Shown one piece after another: positions 14,701 to 23,907 of a DNA stretch of 64,000 bases. Position numbers and translations under genes: made by a program. Origin of the DNA: Manihot esculenta (taxonomy: Eukaryota > Streptophyta > Magnoliopsida > Malpighiales > Euphorbiaceae); assembly GCF_001659605.2 (NCBI RefSeq), contig NW_025215482.1:760135-824134 (forward strand). Direction: 5' to 3'. The notes beneath the pieces are model-generated. The model was not told the DNA's origin, ran no database searches, and saw only the letters and a list, made by a program, of their open reading frames with translations. Numbering within the stretch: the stretch's first letter is position 1; each line of letters begins with the position of its first letter.

Positions 14701-15901
14701 AAAACTGCCAAGTCTATCACCCATGTTACATCCGGTCCCCGATTTCGGCCTAATAGCTTCCATCCCAAAAACTGCCAAGTCTATCACCCATGTTACATCC
14801 GGTACCCGATTTCAGCCTAATAGCTTCCATCCCAAAAACTGCCAAGTCTATCACCCATGTTACATCCGGTTCCCGATTTCAGCCTAATAGCTTCCATCCC
14901 AAAAACTGCCATGTCTATCACCCATGTTACATCCGGTGCCCGATTTCGGCCTAATAGCTTCCATCCCAAAAACTGCCAAGTCTATCACCCATGTTACATC
15001 CGGTGCCCGATTTCGTCCTAATAGCTTACATCCCAAAAACTTCCAAGTCTATCACCATGTTACATCCGGTGCCCGATTTCGTCCTAATAGCTTCCATCCC
15101 AAAAATTGCCAAGTCTATCACCCATGTTACATCTGGTGCCCGATTTCGGCCTAATAGCTTCCATCCCAAAAACTGCCAAGTCTATCACCCATGTTACATC
15201 CGGTGACCAATTTTTGCCTAATAGCTTCCATCCCAAAAACTGCCAAGTCTATCACCCATGTTACATCCGGTGCCCGATTTCGGCCTAATAGCTTCCATCC
15301 CAAAAACTGCCATGTCTATCACCCATGTTACATCCGGTGCCCGATTTTGCCCAAATAGCTTCCATCCCAAAAACTGCCAAGTCTATCACCCATGTTACAT
15401 CCAGTGCCCGATTTCGGCCTAATAGCTTCATCCCAAAAACTGCTAAGTCTATCACCCGTGTTACATCCGGTGCCCGATTTTGGCCTAATAGCTTCCATCC
15501 CAAAAACTGCCAAGTCTATCACCCATGTTACATCCGGTGCCCGATTTCGGCCTAATAGCTTCCATCCCAAAAACTGCCAAGTCTATCACCCATGTTACAT
15601 CCGGTGCCCGATTTCAGCCTAATAGCTTCCATCCCAAAAACTGCCATGTCTATCACCCATGTTACATCCGGTGCCCGATTTCGGCCTAATAGCTTCCATC
15701 CCAAAAACTGCCAAGTCTATCACCCATGTTACATCCGGTGCCCGATTTCGTCCTAATAGCTTACATCCCAAAAATTCCAAGTCTATCACCATGTTACATC
15801 CGGTGCCCGATTTCGTCCTAATAGCTTCCATCCCAAAAATTGCCAAGTCTATCACCCATGTTACATCTGGTGCCCGATTTCGGCCTAATAGCTTCCATCC
15901 C
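11721..15901. repeat. 67-bp satellite, diverged block with higher-order repeats
   Basis: The same monomer, with many substitutions and 1-bp deletions that recur as marker sets. Marker a is a monomer pair with AATTGCTTCC, AAGCC and GTTAAATCC, at about 12015, 12816, 13885 and 14620. Marker b is GCTTACATCC followed by a C-deleted ATCACCATG, at about 12452, 13187, 14256, 14991 and 15726. Marker c is GTGACCAATTTTTGCC, at about 13400 and 15204. Spacings of 735 bp (11 monomers less 2 bp) and 1069 bp (16 monomers less 3 bp) add up to an 1804-bp higher-order unit. The block is cut at 15901 by element A. Confidence 0.93.
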
Positions 15902-15974
15902 AAACTGATTTCTAGGCAATGCAGGACCAACGGGCCCGATTGGCATGTGGACAGGCTGGTTGCACCACAATCTA

Positions 15975-16190
15975 GGCAGTTTGTGCACCAGCAGACATTT
16001 GGCTGGCCAACGGAGCAAAACTGTGCACCAGCAGACATTTGGCTGGCCAACGGAGCAGAACTGGGCACCAGCAGGCATCTGGCTGGCCAACGGAGCAGAA
16101 CTGGGCAGTTTGTGCACCAGCAGGCATCTGGCTGGCCAACGGAGGAACTGGGCAGACTGTGCACCAGCAGGCAGTTGGCTGGCCAACTGG
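15975..16190 (+). repeat. U3 repeats with TGGCCAACGG core (element A)
   Basis: About five tandem-like units of roughly 36-48 bp, each centred on GGCTGGCCAACGG and joined by CACCAGCAGRCAT segments. The same set is present in the 3' LTR at about 22305-22520. They lie upstream of the TATA box, so they could be promoter-proximal elements; that function is inferred only from position. Element B carries a similar cluster in its own LTR. Confidence 0.75.
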
Positions 16191-16548
16191 GCAGTGGCAG
16201 GCAAGGGTTGCCTGGGCCAAATCTGTAGGCCAACTGGGAGAGCACCAGCCCAGAATGCACCAGGCAGATTGGGGCACACAGCAGGCCTACTGGGCTAAGG
16301 CAGATTGTCCAGAATTGGGCCAATTCAAGCAGAAAACAGGCTGGGGCAGTGGGCTGCATTTGGCAGCCCGTTTGAACAAATCTGGGCCAATTTCCAGCCA
16401 ATGATGGGCTGTCCAAATCCAGGACCAGTAAACCAGCAAGTCTCTAGAATATTCTCCATATGGGCAGAAGAGCAACTTGCTGGGAAGAGGGGACAGCAGC
16501 CTGCAGGACAGCAGCTTGCTTGGAGCAGCCAGAAACCAGCAACTTGCA

Positions 16549-16933
16549 ACTTGCCTGACAGCAGCTTGCTTGAGCAGCTGGGCCAGCAACTTGCATCCTG
16601 ACAGCTGCTTGCTTGATCAGCTGGGCCAACAACTTGCATCCTGACAGCTGCTTGCTTGAGCAGCTGGGCCAGCAACTTGCATCCTGACAGCAGCTTACTT
16701 GAGCAGCTGGACCAGCAACTTGCAGCCTGACAGCAGCTTGCTTGAGCAGCTGGGCCAGCAACTTGCAGCCTGACAGCAGCTTCCTTGAGCAGCCAAACCA
16801 GCAACTTGCTGGAGAAGACAGCAGCCTGCAGAACAACAGTTTGCTTGGGCAGCCACACCAGCAACTTGCTGGAGATGACAGCAGCCTGCAAGACAGCAGA
16901 TTGCTTGTGCAGACAAGGCAGCAACTTGCTGGG
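16549..16933 (+). repeat. 43-bp minisatellite in element A LTR
   Basis: Roughly eight or nine degenerate units, each beginning AACTTGC and carrying CTGACAGCAGCTTGCTTGAG. The central units are 43 bp and the outer ones are longer. The array continues in the 3' LTR, where element B has inserted into it at 22923/27138. Long open frames on either strand here reflect repeat composition and are not genes. Confidence 0.8.
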
Positions 16934-16997
16934 GGAGCTTCACCAAGCCACTTGACAGATTCAATGTATCAGTCACACATTAGGGAGGTCCAGCAAC

Positions 16998-17006
16998 TAT
17001 AAATAG
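16998..17006 (+). promoter_or_regulatory. TATA box of element A 5' LTR
   Basis: TATAAATAG, about 280 bp before the LTR end, in a CTATAAATAGAGG context. Element B has the same CTATAAATAG string at the matching LTR position. Transcription would be expected to start about 30 bp downstream, making the remainder of the LTR R-U5. Confidence 0.7.
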
Positions 17007-17288
17007 AGGTCCCCTTGAACAGATTGGGGACATCAAGTGAGAGCATTGTAAAGAGAGAGTGAGCCACTAAATCACATTTGTAAAGCTTCATTTACTTAGT
17101 GAAATTCTGCCCATTTGCTTTCCCAATTGTTTTCCTTCCCCTGTGATACTCTTGTGCTATTTTCTTTTCCATTTCTTCTATTCAAGTGCCATCATTTTCT
17201 GCACTTGTTTGTGTGGGAGGCTGACTTAGTTCATTTGGGGAGCTAAGGCCGCACGGAATTGGGGATAAATTGTAAGTTCCGTGACAGT

Positions 17289-17300
17289 TGGTATCAGAGC
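17289..17300 (+). other. primer binding site, initiator-Met tRNA (element A)
   Basis: TGGTATCAGAGC, two bases after the LTR end at 17286. This is the sequence complementary to the 3' end of plant initiator-Met tRNA used to prime minus-strand synthesis. A leader of about 175 bp follows, with an imperfect internal repeat (CAGACGAGTGGCATCATTGC and a related copy), before the gag start. Confidence 0.93.
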
Positions 17301-17475
17301 CAGTTTCTGTCAAGATTCTGGTTGGAAGCAGTAGCACAAAGTGAGGTTTGGTTCTGCCTATTTCTGGGCAGCAAGAGCAGCAGACGAGTGGCATCATTGC
17401 TGGCCATTTTTCTGCTTGTTTTTAGACACGCAGCAGCAGTAGGCGAGTGACGTTATTTCTGTCCATTTTTCCAGC

Positions 17476-19251
17476 ATGTCAGAACCTAGTGAAGTTCTGG
17501 TTGGAGCTGCTGGCAGCTTCAATGCTCCCAGCGAAGGGGAGCAAGGTGGTGGACGCAAAAAGGGACGAGGCAAGTCCCGTGAGCCCAGCAACTTGAGGAG
17601 CGAGCTGGGGGATGTGGAGACCCGTCTAGCCAAGGTGGAACTGAAGATGGTAGACGATGAAGAGAAATTTGAGGAGCTGGATATGCACTTGGAGGGACTC
17701 GATGGGAAGATCGATGAGTTCCGAGAGGAGGTCCAAGGCGCCCTCAATGCTGCCATTGACAAATTGGCTGGTGAGGGGGAATCCACCCACCACTCTTTGG
17801 CCGAAGAAATAACCAGCCTACGTGAGGAAAACAAAGTCCTTCGGGAGGACCTAGATCATGTGCTTGCAAGAATGGGAGAAGTCACAAATGAAGTGGCAGT
17901 ATTAAAACTTGCTGTGGTGCAAGGTAATGTAGCTAGCCCTTCCTCTCTTAATAATGCCACTACTAGAATTGATGCTCCTAAGCCAAGTTCATATAAGGGC
18001 TCTAGAAATGCCAAAGAGATAGACAACTTTATTTGGAGTCTTGAGCAGTACTTTAGGGCGATTGGAGTGGTGGATGATGCCTTAAAGATAGACCATGCTA
18101 CCTTATATTTGGCGGACACGGCAATGGTTTGGTGGCGACGTAGACACTCCGACATTCAAAAGGGGACTTGTACCATTGCTACCTGGGACGAATTTAAAGG
18201 GGAATTAAAGAAGCAATTCTATCCCGACAATGCTGCCCATGAAGCCCGAGCCAAGTTAAGAAGGCTTTCTCAAAAGGGAAGCATCCGGGACTATGTGAAG
18301 GAATTTTCTGAGGTAATTCTTGAAATCCCCGACTATCCTGATAATGAGGCATTGTTTGCTTTTATGGACGGCCTACAGAATTGGGTGAGGATGGAGATCC
18401 AAAGGCGAGGTGCCCAAGACCTGGCCGCTGCCATTTCAATTGCTGAATCTCTTGTCGAATTCAAGAAGATGGATAAAGGCGAGCAGAAGCAGCACAAAGG
18501 CAAGCAGGAAAGCCAAGGTGGTCACAGAAAACCCGGTGGGCCGAAGCACCATAAAAGCAAAGAAAGAGACTTCAAGTTCAAGAAGTTCGAGAAGGCCGAG
18601 AAGAGCGGAGGAAAACCTTTCATAAAATGTTTCCTTTGCGAGGGACCACATAGGGCTAGGGAATGCCCAAAGAGAAACAAACTCTCAGCCCTCCTTGAGG
18701 AGAAAGAAGGAGGGGGCCAGCAAGAACAAGCTAGCATGGGTTCCTTATTCTTGGCAGCTGCTAAACAAGAACAGCCTAAGGAGGCAAAGAAGGGCCAATT
18801 GTTCGTCCAGATGAAGCTTGATAGGCATGATGTGAAAGCTCTTCTAGATACAGGGGCAACCAACAATTTCCTGAAGCTGGAAGATGCCAACCGAATGGGG
18901 ATTCAATATGAGAAGACCCTTGGATGGTTGAAAGCGGTCAATTCCAAGCCCTACATGATGTATGGTGTTGCAAAGGATGTCCGTGTTCAAATTGGTGAGT
19001 GGCAAGGAACTCTTAACTTTTCAATTGTGCCCATGGATGATTATGGTGTTGTTCTTGGCATGGAATTTATGGATAAAGTTAGAGCTATTCCTATCCCTTT
19101 TGCCAACTCTATGTGTATTTTGGAGAATGGGATTTCTTGTTCTGTTCCTTTGTCAAGAGCTACTTCTAGCCATGGTGCCACACTCTCTGCCATGCAACTT
19201 GCCAAAGGCATGAAGAGGGATGAGCCTACTTACTTGGTGGCAGTAAAATAA
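17476..19251 (+). CDS. Element A gag-protease
   Basis: 591-residue Gag and aspartic protease of a Ty3/gypsy chromovirus. It starts at the first ATG after the primer site and leader. Residues 40-150 are charged and probably coiled coil. Residues 165-330 form the retrotransposon Gag core (AKEIDNFIWSLEQYF, WWRRR, QFYP). A CCHC zinc knuckle lies at about 385-397, with spacing C-X2-C-X3-H-X4-C. The protease motif DTGA begins at residue 458. The reading frame stops with TAA at 19249-19251, and the RT continues in the same frame without a shift. Most chromoviruses use one continuous gag-pol frame, so the stop is more likely damage than design, although readthrough cannot be excluded. It is clearly homologous to the Gag of nested element B. 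Confidence 0.9.
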   Translation: MSEPSEVLVGAAGSFNAPSEGEQGGGRKKGRGKSREPSNLRSELGDVETRLAKVELKMVDDEEKFEELDMHLEGLDGKIDEFREEVQGALNAAIDKLAGEGESTHHSLAEEITSLREENKVLREDLDHVLARMGEVTNEVAVLKLAVVQGNVASPSSLNNATTRIDAPKPSSYKGSRNAKEIDNFIWSLEQYFRAIGVVDDALKIDHATLYLADTAMVWWRRRHSDIQKGTCTIATWDEFKGELKKQFYPDNAAHEARAKLRRLSQKGSIRDYVKEFSEVILEIPDYPDNEALFAFMDGLQNWVRMEIQRRGAQDLAAAISIAESLVEFKKMDKGEQKQHKGKQESQGGHRKPGGPKHHKSKERDFKFKKFEKAEKSGGKPFIKCFLCEGPHRARECPKRNKLSALLEEKEGGGQQEQASMGSLFLAAAKQEQPKEAKKGQLFVQMKLDRHDVKALLDTGATNNFLKLEDANRMGIQYEKTLGWLKAVNSKPYMMYGVAKDVRVQIGEWQGTLNFSIVPMDDYGVVLGMEFMDKVRAIPIPFANSMCILENGISCSVPLSRATSSHGATLSAMQLAKGMKRDEPTYLVAVK

Positions 19252-19983
19252 GAAGGAGATGTCCAAGCCGAAGCCATACCTGATTCTGTCCTTGACGTAC
19301 TTGATGAGTTCAAGGAAGTGATGCCATCCGAGTTGCCGAAAAAGCTGCCCCCAAAAAGAGAAGTGGATCATAAGATCGATCTGGAGCCTAATGCAAGACC
19401 ACCTCATGGAGTCCCCTACAGGATGAGCCCTCCCGAGCTGGATGAGTTGAAAAGGCAACTCAAGGAGCTGGTTGAAGCAGGGTACATCCAACCATCTAAA
19501 GCCCCTTATGGAGCACCGGTGCTGTTCCAGAAGAAGAAAGATGGCTCGCTCAGAATGTGCATTGACTACAGAGCACTCAACAAGGTAACAGTGAAAAACA
19601 AATACCCCATTCCTCTAATTGCTGATCTGTTTGACCAGTTGGGGGAAGCCAGATGGTTCTCAAAACTGGATTTGAGGTCGGGATATTACCAAGTAAGGAT
19701 TGCCGAGGGGGATGAACCAAAGACTGCATGTGTAACGAGGTATGGATCATTTGAATTCCTTGTCATGCCATTTGGTCTCACAAATGCACCTGCCACATTC
19801 TGTACTTTGATGAACAAGATATTTCAGCCCTTCCTTGATAAATTCGCGGTAGTGTATTTGGATGATATTGTGATTTATAGCAAATCCTTGCGAGACCATG
19901 TTGAGCACTTGAGACAGGTTTTCAAGGTGCTACAGGAAAACCAACTTTATGTAAAACAGGAGAAATGCACCTTTGCTCAATAG
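19252..19983 (+). pseudogene. Element A pol fragment: reverse transcriptase
   Basis: In-frame continuation of the gag-protease frame after the TAA stop. It holds the RT fingers and palm: [17 protein letters not shown], the [11 protein letters not shown] block, the [10 protein letters not shown] block, and the catalytic YLDD, with its first Asp codon at 19861. It ends in a second in-frame stop, TAG at 19981-19983, just before the segment joining RT to RNase H (VPFLGHIV). No frameshift is seen. As two stops separate gag-protease, RT and RNase H-integrase, this copy cannot make a full polyprotein by ordinary translation. An internal ATG at 19318 could open a fragment, but nothing suggests it is used. 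Confidence 0.88.
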
Positions 19984-22134
19984 GAAGTACCATTCCTCGG
20001 GCACATTGTTGGTGGTGGAAAGATCAGAATGGATGAAGCAAAGATTCAAGCTATCCAAGAATGGGAGGTTCCAAAGAAAGTAACTGAATTGCGATCTTTC
20101 CTTGGACTCGCAAACTACTACCGCCGGTTCATCGAGGGATATTCAGCCTTGGCAGCCCCTTTGACAGATCTATTGAAGAAGGACCGACCATGGGATTGGG
20201 GAGATAAATGTCAGAAGGCCTTTGATGCACTGAAGAAGGCCATGATCGAGGAACCAGTGCTGATGTTGCCTAATTACAGCAAACCATTTGAAGTCCACAC
20301 TGACGCATCTGATTTTGCAATAGGAGGTGTTCTTATGCAGGAAGGTCACCCCATTGCTTATGAGAGCCGGAAGTTGAACGACACCGAAAGACGCTACACC
20401 GTGCAGGAGAAAGAAATGACTGCAGTGGTACATTGTTTGCGGACTTGGCGCCATTATTTGCTGGGATCCAAGTTCGTGGTCAAAACTGATAATGTTGCCA
20501 CAAGCTACTTCCTCACCCAGAAGAAGCTGTCCCCAAAGCAGGCACGATGGCAGGTGTTCTTGGCAGAATTTGACTTCACCATGGAGTATAAGCCAGGACG
20601 AGCTAACTTGGTGGCAGATGCATTGAGTCGCAAAGCTGAGCTAGCAGCCACTAGCCAGCCTAGTTTCCCCGTGGAGGATCGTATTCGGCAGGGGATGGAG
20701 CATGATCCGCAAGCTAGGGATTTGTTGAAGCTTGCAAAGGAGGGCCAATTGCGAAGATTCAATGCTGATGGGGAATTAGTACGCACCAAGACAGGATGCC
20801 TATTTGTACCACAGTGGGGGAGTTTAAGGAAGGAGATCATTCGAGAATGTCACGATTCCCTTTGGGCTGGACATCCAGGAGTCAACCGCACATTAGCCCT
20901 AGTTGAACGGGCTTACTACTGGCCAAGAATGAGAGACGAGGTGGAGCAGTACGTGCGGACTTGTCTTGTCTGCCAACAGGACAAGGTCGAGCTGAGAAGA
21001 CCCGCTGGATTGCTGGAGCCATTGCCCATCCCAGACAGACCCTGGGAGAGCATTTCTATGGATTTCATCGTCGGCTTACCAAAAGTCGATGGATGTGGCA
21101 ATATCATGGTTGTGGTGGACCGATTCAGTAAGTATGGAGTTTTCATTTCAGCACTAGCAGCCCTCAATGCTGAAGATGCAGCCAGACTTTTCTTCAGACA
21201 TCTGGTGAAATACTGGGGGATTCCACGGTCCATTGTGAGTGACCGAGATGCCCGCTTTACAGGCCGGTTCTGGACTGAGCTATTCAAGCTGATGGGAACT
21301 GATCTGAATTTCTCCACCAGCTTCCATCCACAGACCGATGGACAAACCGAACGAGTTAATACTCTCTTGGAGATGTATTTGCGGCACTTTGTGAGTGCCA
21401 ATCAGAAAGATTGGGTCCAGTTGCTTGATATGGCCCAATTTTCATATAACTTGCAGAAGTCTGAAGCAACCGGGGCAAGTCCATTTGAAGTGGCTACAGG
21501 ACAACAGCCGCTTACTCCTCACACCCTTGCCACTGGATATTCTGGAAGGAGTCCAGGAGCATACAAATTTGCTAAGAGTTGGCACGAGAAGAATGAAGTG
21601 GCAAGGTCTCATCTTGAGAAGGCCATAAAGAAGATGAAGAAATGGGCAGACACCAAGAGGAGACATGTTGAATTCAAAGAGGGGGACTTGGTGATGGTAA
21701 AACTCCTCCCTCACACCGTTCGCAACTATGGCAAGGTGCACAAGGGACTGCTTCGTCGGTATGAAGGACCCTTCCCCATTGAGAGAAAGATTGGCAGGGT
21801 AGCATATAGAGTCAGATTGCCTACCCACATTGAGGCACACCCAGTTTTTCATGTAAGCATGCTCAAACCATTCCATGGAGATGATGAAGAACCAGGAAGA
21901 AGGGAGTCCCATCAGGCTCCTACCGCAGTTGGAACTACTCATGCTCATGATGTAGAAGAAATAATTGCTCATCGAGTGGTTCCAAGAAGGGGCAATCATC
22001 CGAGCTACAAGGAATACCTTGTGAAGTGGAAGGGACTTTCCGACTCAGAGGCAACATGGGAGCATGAACTGACTCTGTGGGACAAGGAGGACCATGTACT
22101 CGCATACTGGCAACGAGGACGTTGCCCGAATTAA
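19984..22134 (+). pseudogene. Element A pol fragment: RNase H, integrase, chromodomain
   Basis: The same frame continues after the TAG. The first internal ATG is at 20029; positions below count from it. RNase H runs at about 85-200 (TDASD, then Glu129 and Asp154, ending ADALSRK). The integrase zinc finger has all four ligands (His275, His282, Cys312, Cys315). The catalytic core has Asp345, Asp405 and Glu441 with 35 residues between the last two. A GPY/F-like module sits at about 570-615, and a chromodomain at about 641-695 ([14 protein letters not shown]). The aromatic residues of the chromodomain are kept, unlike the CR motif of centromere-targeted CRM elements. The part itself has no internal stop, but it is cut off from gag by the two upstream stops. 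Confidence 0.88.
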
Positions 22135-22135
22135 G

Positions 22136-22145
22136 TGGAGGAGAA
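22136..22145 (+). other. polypurine tract (element A)
   Basis: TGGAGGAGAA, directly before the TGTAACACC start of the 3' LTR and just after the integrase stop. It is in the position and of the composition expected for the plus-strand primer. Confidence 0.85.
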
Positions 22146-22923
22146 TGTAACACCTCCCCAATTTTCTCCCTAAAATCCAAAATTTTTCTCGCAGGAGATA
22201 GGCACCTTCCATGTGGACGATTGGGGCAACAAACTGATTTATGGGCAATGCAGGACCAACGGGCCCGATTGGCATGTGGACAGGCTGGTTGCACCACAAT
22301 CTGGGCAGTTTGTGCACCAGCAGACATTTGGCTGGCCAACGGAGCAAAACTGTGCACCAGCAGACATTTGGCTGGCCAACGGAGCAGAACTGGGCACCAG
22401 CAGGCATCTGGCTGGCCAACGGAGCAGAACTGGGCAGTTTGTGCACCAGCAGGCATCTGGCTGGCCAACGGAGGAACTGGGCAGACTGTGCACCAGCAGG
22501 CAGTTGGCTGGCCAACTGGGCAGTGGCAGGCAAGGGTTGCCTGGGCCAAATCTGTAGGCCAACTGGGAGAGCACCAGCCCAGAATGCACCAGGCAGATTG
22601 GGGCACACAGCAGGCCTACTGGGCTAAGGCAGATTGTCCAGAATTGGGCCAATTCAAGCAGAAAACAGGCTGGGGCAGTGGGCTGCATTTGGCAGCCCGT
22701 TTGAACAAATCTGGGCCAATTTCCAGCCAATGATGGGCTGTCCAAATCCAGGACCAGTAAACCAGCAAGTCTCTAGAATATTCTCCATATGGGCAGAAGA
22801 GCAACTTGCTGGGAAGAGGGGACAGCAGCCTGCAGGACAGCAGCTTGCTTGGAGCAGCCAGAAACCAGCAACTTGCAACTTGCCTGACAGCAGCTTGCTT
22901 GAGCAGCTGGGCCAGCAACTTGC
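22146..22923 (+). repeat. Element A 3' LTR, left part
   Basis: Starts TGTAACACC. It contains the first 85 bases missing from the 5' LTR, then matches the 5' copy nearly base for base until 22923, where element B interrupts the 43-bp minisatellite. The full LTR would be about 1474 bp (778 + 696, less the duplicated TTGC). Confidence 0.93.
22920..22923 (+). other. target site duplication of B, left
   Basis: TTGC, repeated at 27138-27141. The intact 5' LTR of A shows AACTTGCATCC at the same place, so TTGC was duplicated on insertion. Confidence 0.8.
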
Positions 22924-23037
22924 TGTCACGACTCTTCCCATGCCTCCCTAAAATCCAAAGAATTTTGCGAAGGAAGAATGGTGGGACAGCCCTATGGAGT
23001 GCCAAGGGGCAGTTGGTGGCAGCAGCTGCGGGGCAGG

Positions 23038-23180
23038 CAGTTGGCTGGCCAACGGGCAGTTGGCAGATTCGTGGTTGGCCAACGGAGCGTGGTTGGCCAG
23101 CGGGCGTGGTTGGCCAGCGGATACGGTTGGCCTACGGATACGGTTGGCCTACGGAAGACTGGTTGGCCTACGGATCTGTG
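23038..23180 (+). repeat. GGTTGGCC repeat cluster in element B U3
   Basis: Seven or so short copies of TTGGCC(A/T)(A/G)CGG, some as direct repeats of 17-18 bp such as the GGATACGGTTGGCCTAC pair. The 3' LTR carries the same cluster at about 26307-26449. The motif resembles the GGCTGGCCAACGG units in A's LTR, so it may be a shared promoter-proximal signal; that is inference from position. Confidence 0.65.
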
Positions 23181-23561
23181 CCAGACGAGGTCCAATTGGT
23201 GGAACGGGCTGGAAGACGCACGCAGCTTCCAGAAGCAGCTGGGGCGCGCGGGAAGCTGCCAGGAGGTTCTGGTTGGCCAACGAAAATTCCAGAAGGCACC
23301 AGAACGGGCCAGTAGCGCCCAGAACGGGCCAGTAGCGCCCAGAATTGGCCAGAGACAGCCAGAACAGCCCAGAACCTTCCAGAAACTGGTTGGCCAGCAG
23401 ATTCAACCCAGCAAGTGGGTCCCACAGGCAACTCAGCCACCATGTCCAGAATTCTCTACAGGGGGTGAAATTACAATTAAGTCCCTGAATGTTCTAGAGA
23501 AGCAATCCTAGCCACATGTTCAAGAATGCATCTCCACCACACATTAAGGAGGTGGGATGCC

Positions 23562-23570
23562 TATAAATAG
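23562..23570 (+). promoter_or_regulatory. TATA box of element B 5' LTR
   Basis: TATAAATAG about 300 bp before the LTR end; the 3' LTR copy is at 26831-26839. Context and position match the TATA box of element A. Confidence 0.7.
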
Positions 23571-23870
23571 CCACTTAGGGAGTTCATTTGTACATACACA
23601 CAAGAGAAGAACAAGAGAAGTGAGAAAGTGAGATACCAAAGAGTGTACAAAGCCTTGTAAAGCTTTCTTTGAGCAATACAAATTTCTTCCTTCCATCATC
23701 ATTCTCCTTTGAGCTTAGCCAACACTTTCTCACACAACTAAGCTTCCGTTGCCACAATCACCCAATTGCTCTTGTTTTGAGCAAGGAGTAAGGCTGAACT
23801 TAGCTGGGGGAGCTAAGTGCCGCACGGTTTAAGTGAGTTTCGGGTATTGAAACACTTAGTCCGTGACAAG

Positions 23871-23882
23871 TGGTATCAGAGC
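23871..23882 (+). other. primer binding site, initiator-Met tRNA (element B)
   Basis: TGGTATCAGAGC two bases after the LTR end at 23868, with the same primer and spacing as element A. The gag start follows 25 bases later, a much shorter leader than that of A. Confidence 0.93.
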
Positions 23883-23907
23883 GTTGGTTTGCTTGATTGG
23901 GTAAAGG

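Larger units (their letters stand above)
15902..17286 (+). repeat. Element A 5' LTR, left-truncated
   Basis: Matches the 3' LTR from 22231 onward but lacks its first 85 bases, including the TG end. Satellite runs directly into LTR at CAAACTGATTT, with CAAA shared by both sequences. The LTR ends GTGACA at 17286. It carries GGCTGGCCAACGG-type repeats early on, a 43-bp minisatellite near the middle and a TATA box at 16998. Differences from the 3' copy seen by eye are two near 15912-15914, one near 15973, one near 16697 and one near 17210. Confidence 0.93.
22924..23868 (+). repeat. Element B 5' LTR
   Basis: 945 bp, TGTCACGACTC to TCCGTGACA. Repeated GGTTGGCC(A/T)ACGG motifs lie at about 23038-23180, with a duplicated CCAGAACGGGCCAGTAGCGC near 23310. 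The TATA box is at 23562. It shares CTCCCTAAAATCCAAA near the start, CTATAAATAG, and GGGGAGCTAAG plus CCGCACGG near the end with the LTR of A, showing common descent with heavy divergence between. Confidence 0.96.

Noticed and set aside
1..15901. CRISPR-like direct repeat array
   Set aside because: Units are contiguous with no unique spacers, and the context is a plant genome.
15619..16924. Minus-strand frames of 199 and 265 codons over the satellite/LTR joint and LTR
   Set aside because: They are Cys/Ser/Gln-rich translations of LTR tandem repeats, one running into satellite, with no family signature.
22077..22745. Plus- and minus-strand frames of 168-223 codons in A's 3' LTR
   Set aside because: The same frames recur in the 5' LTR; they are by-products of the TGGCCAACGG repeats in non-coding LTR.
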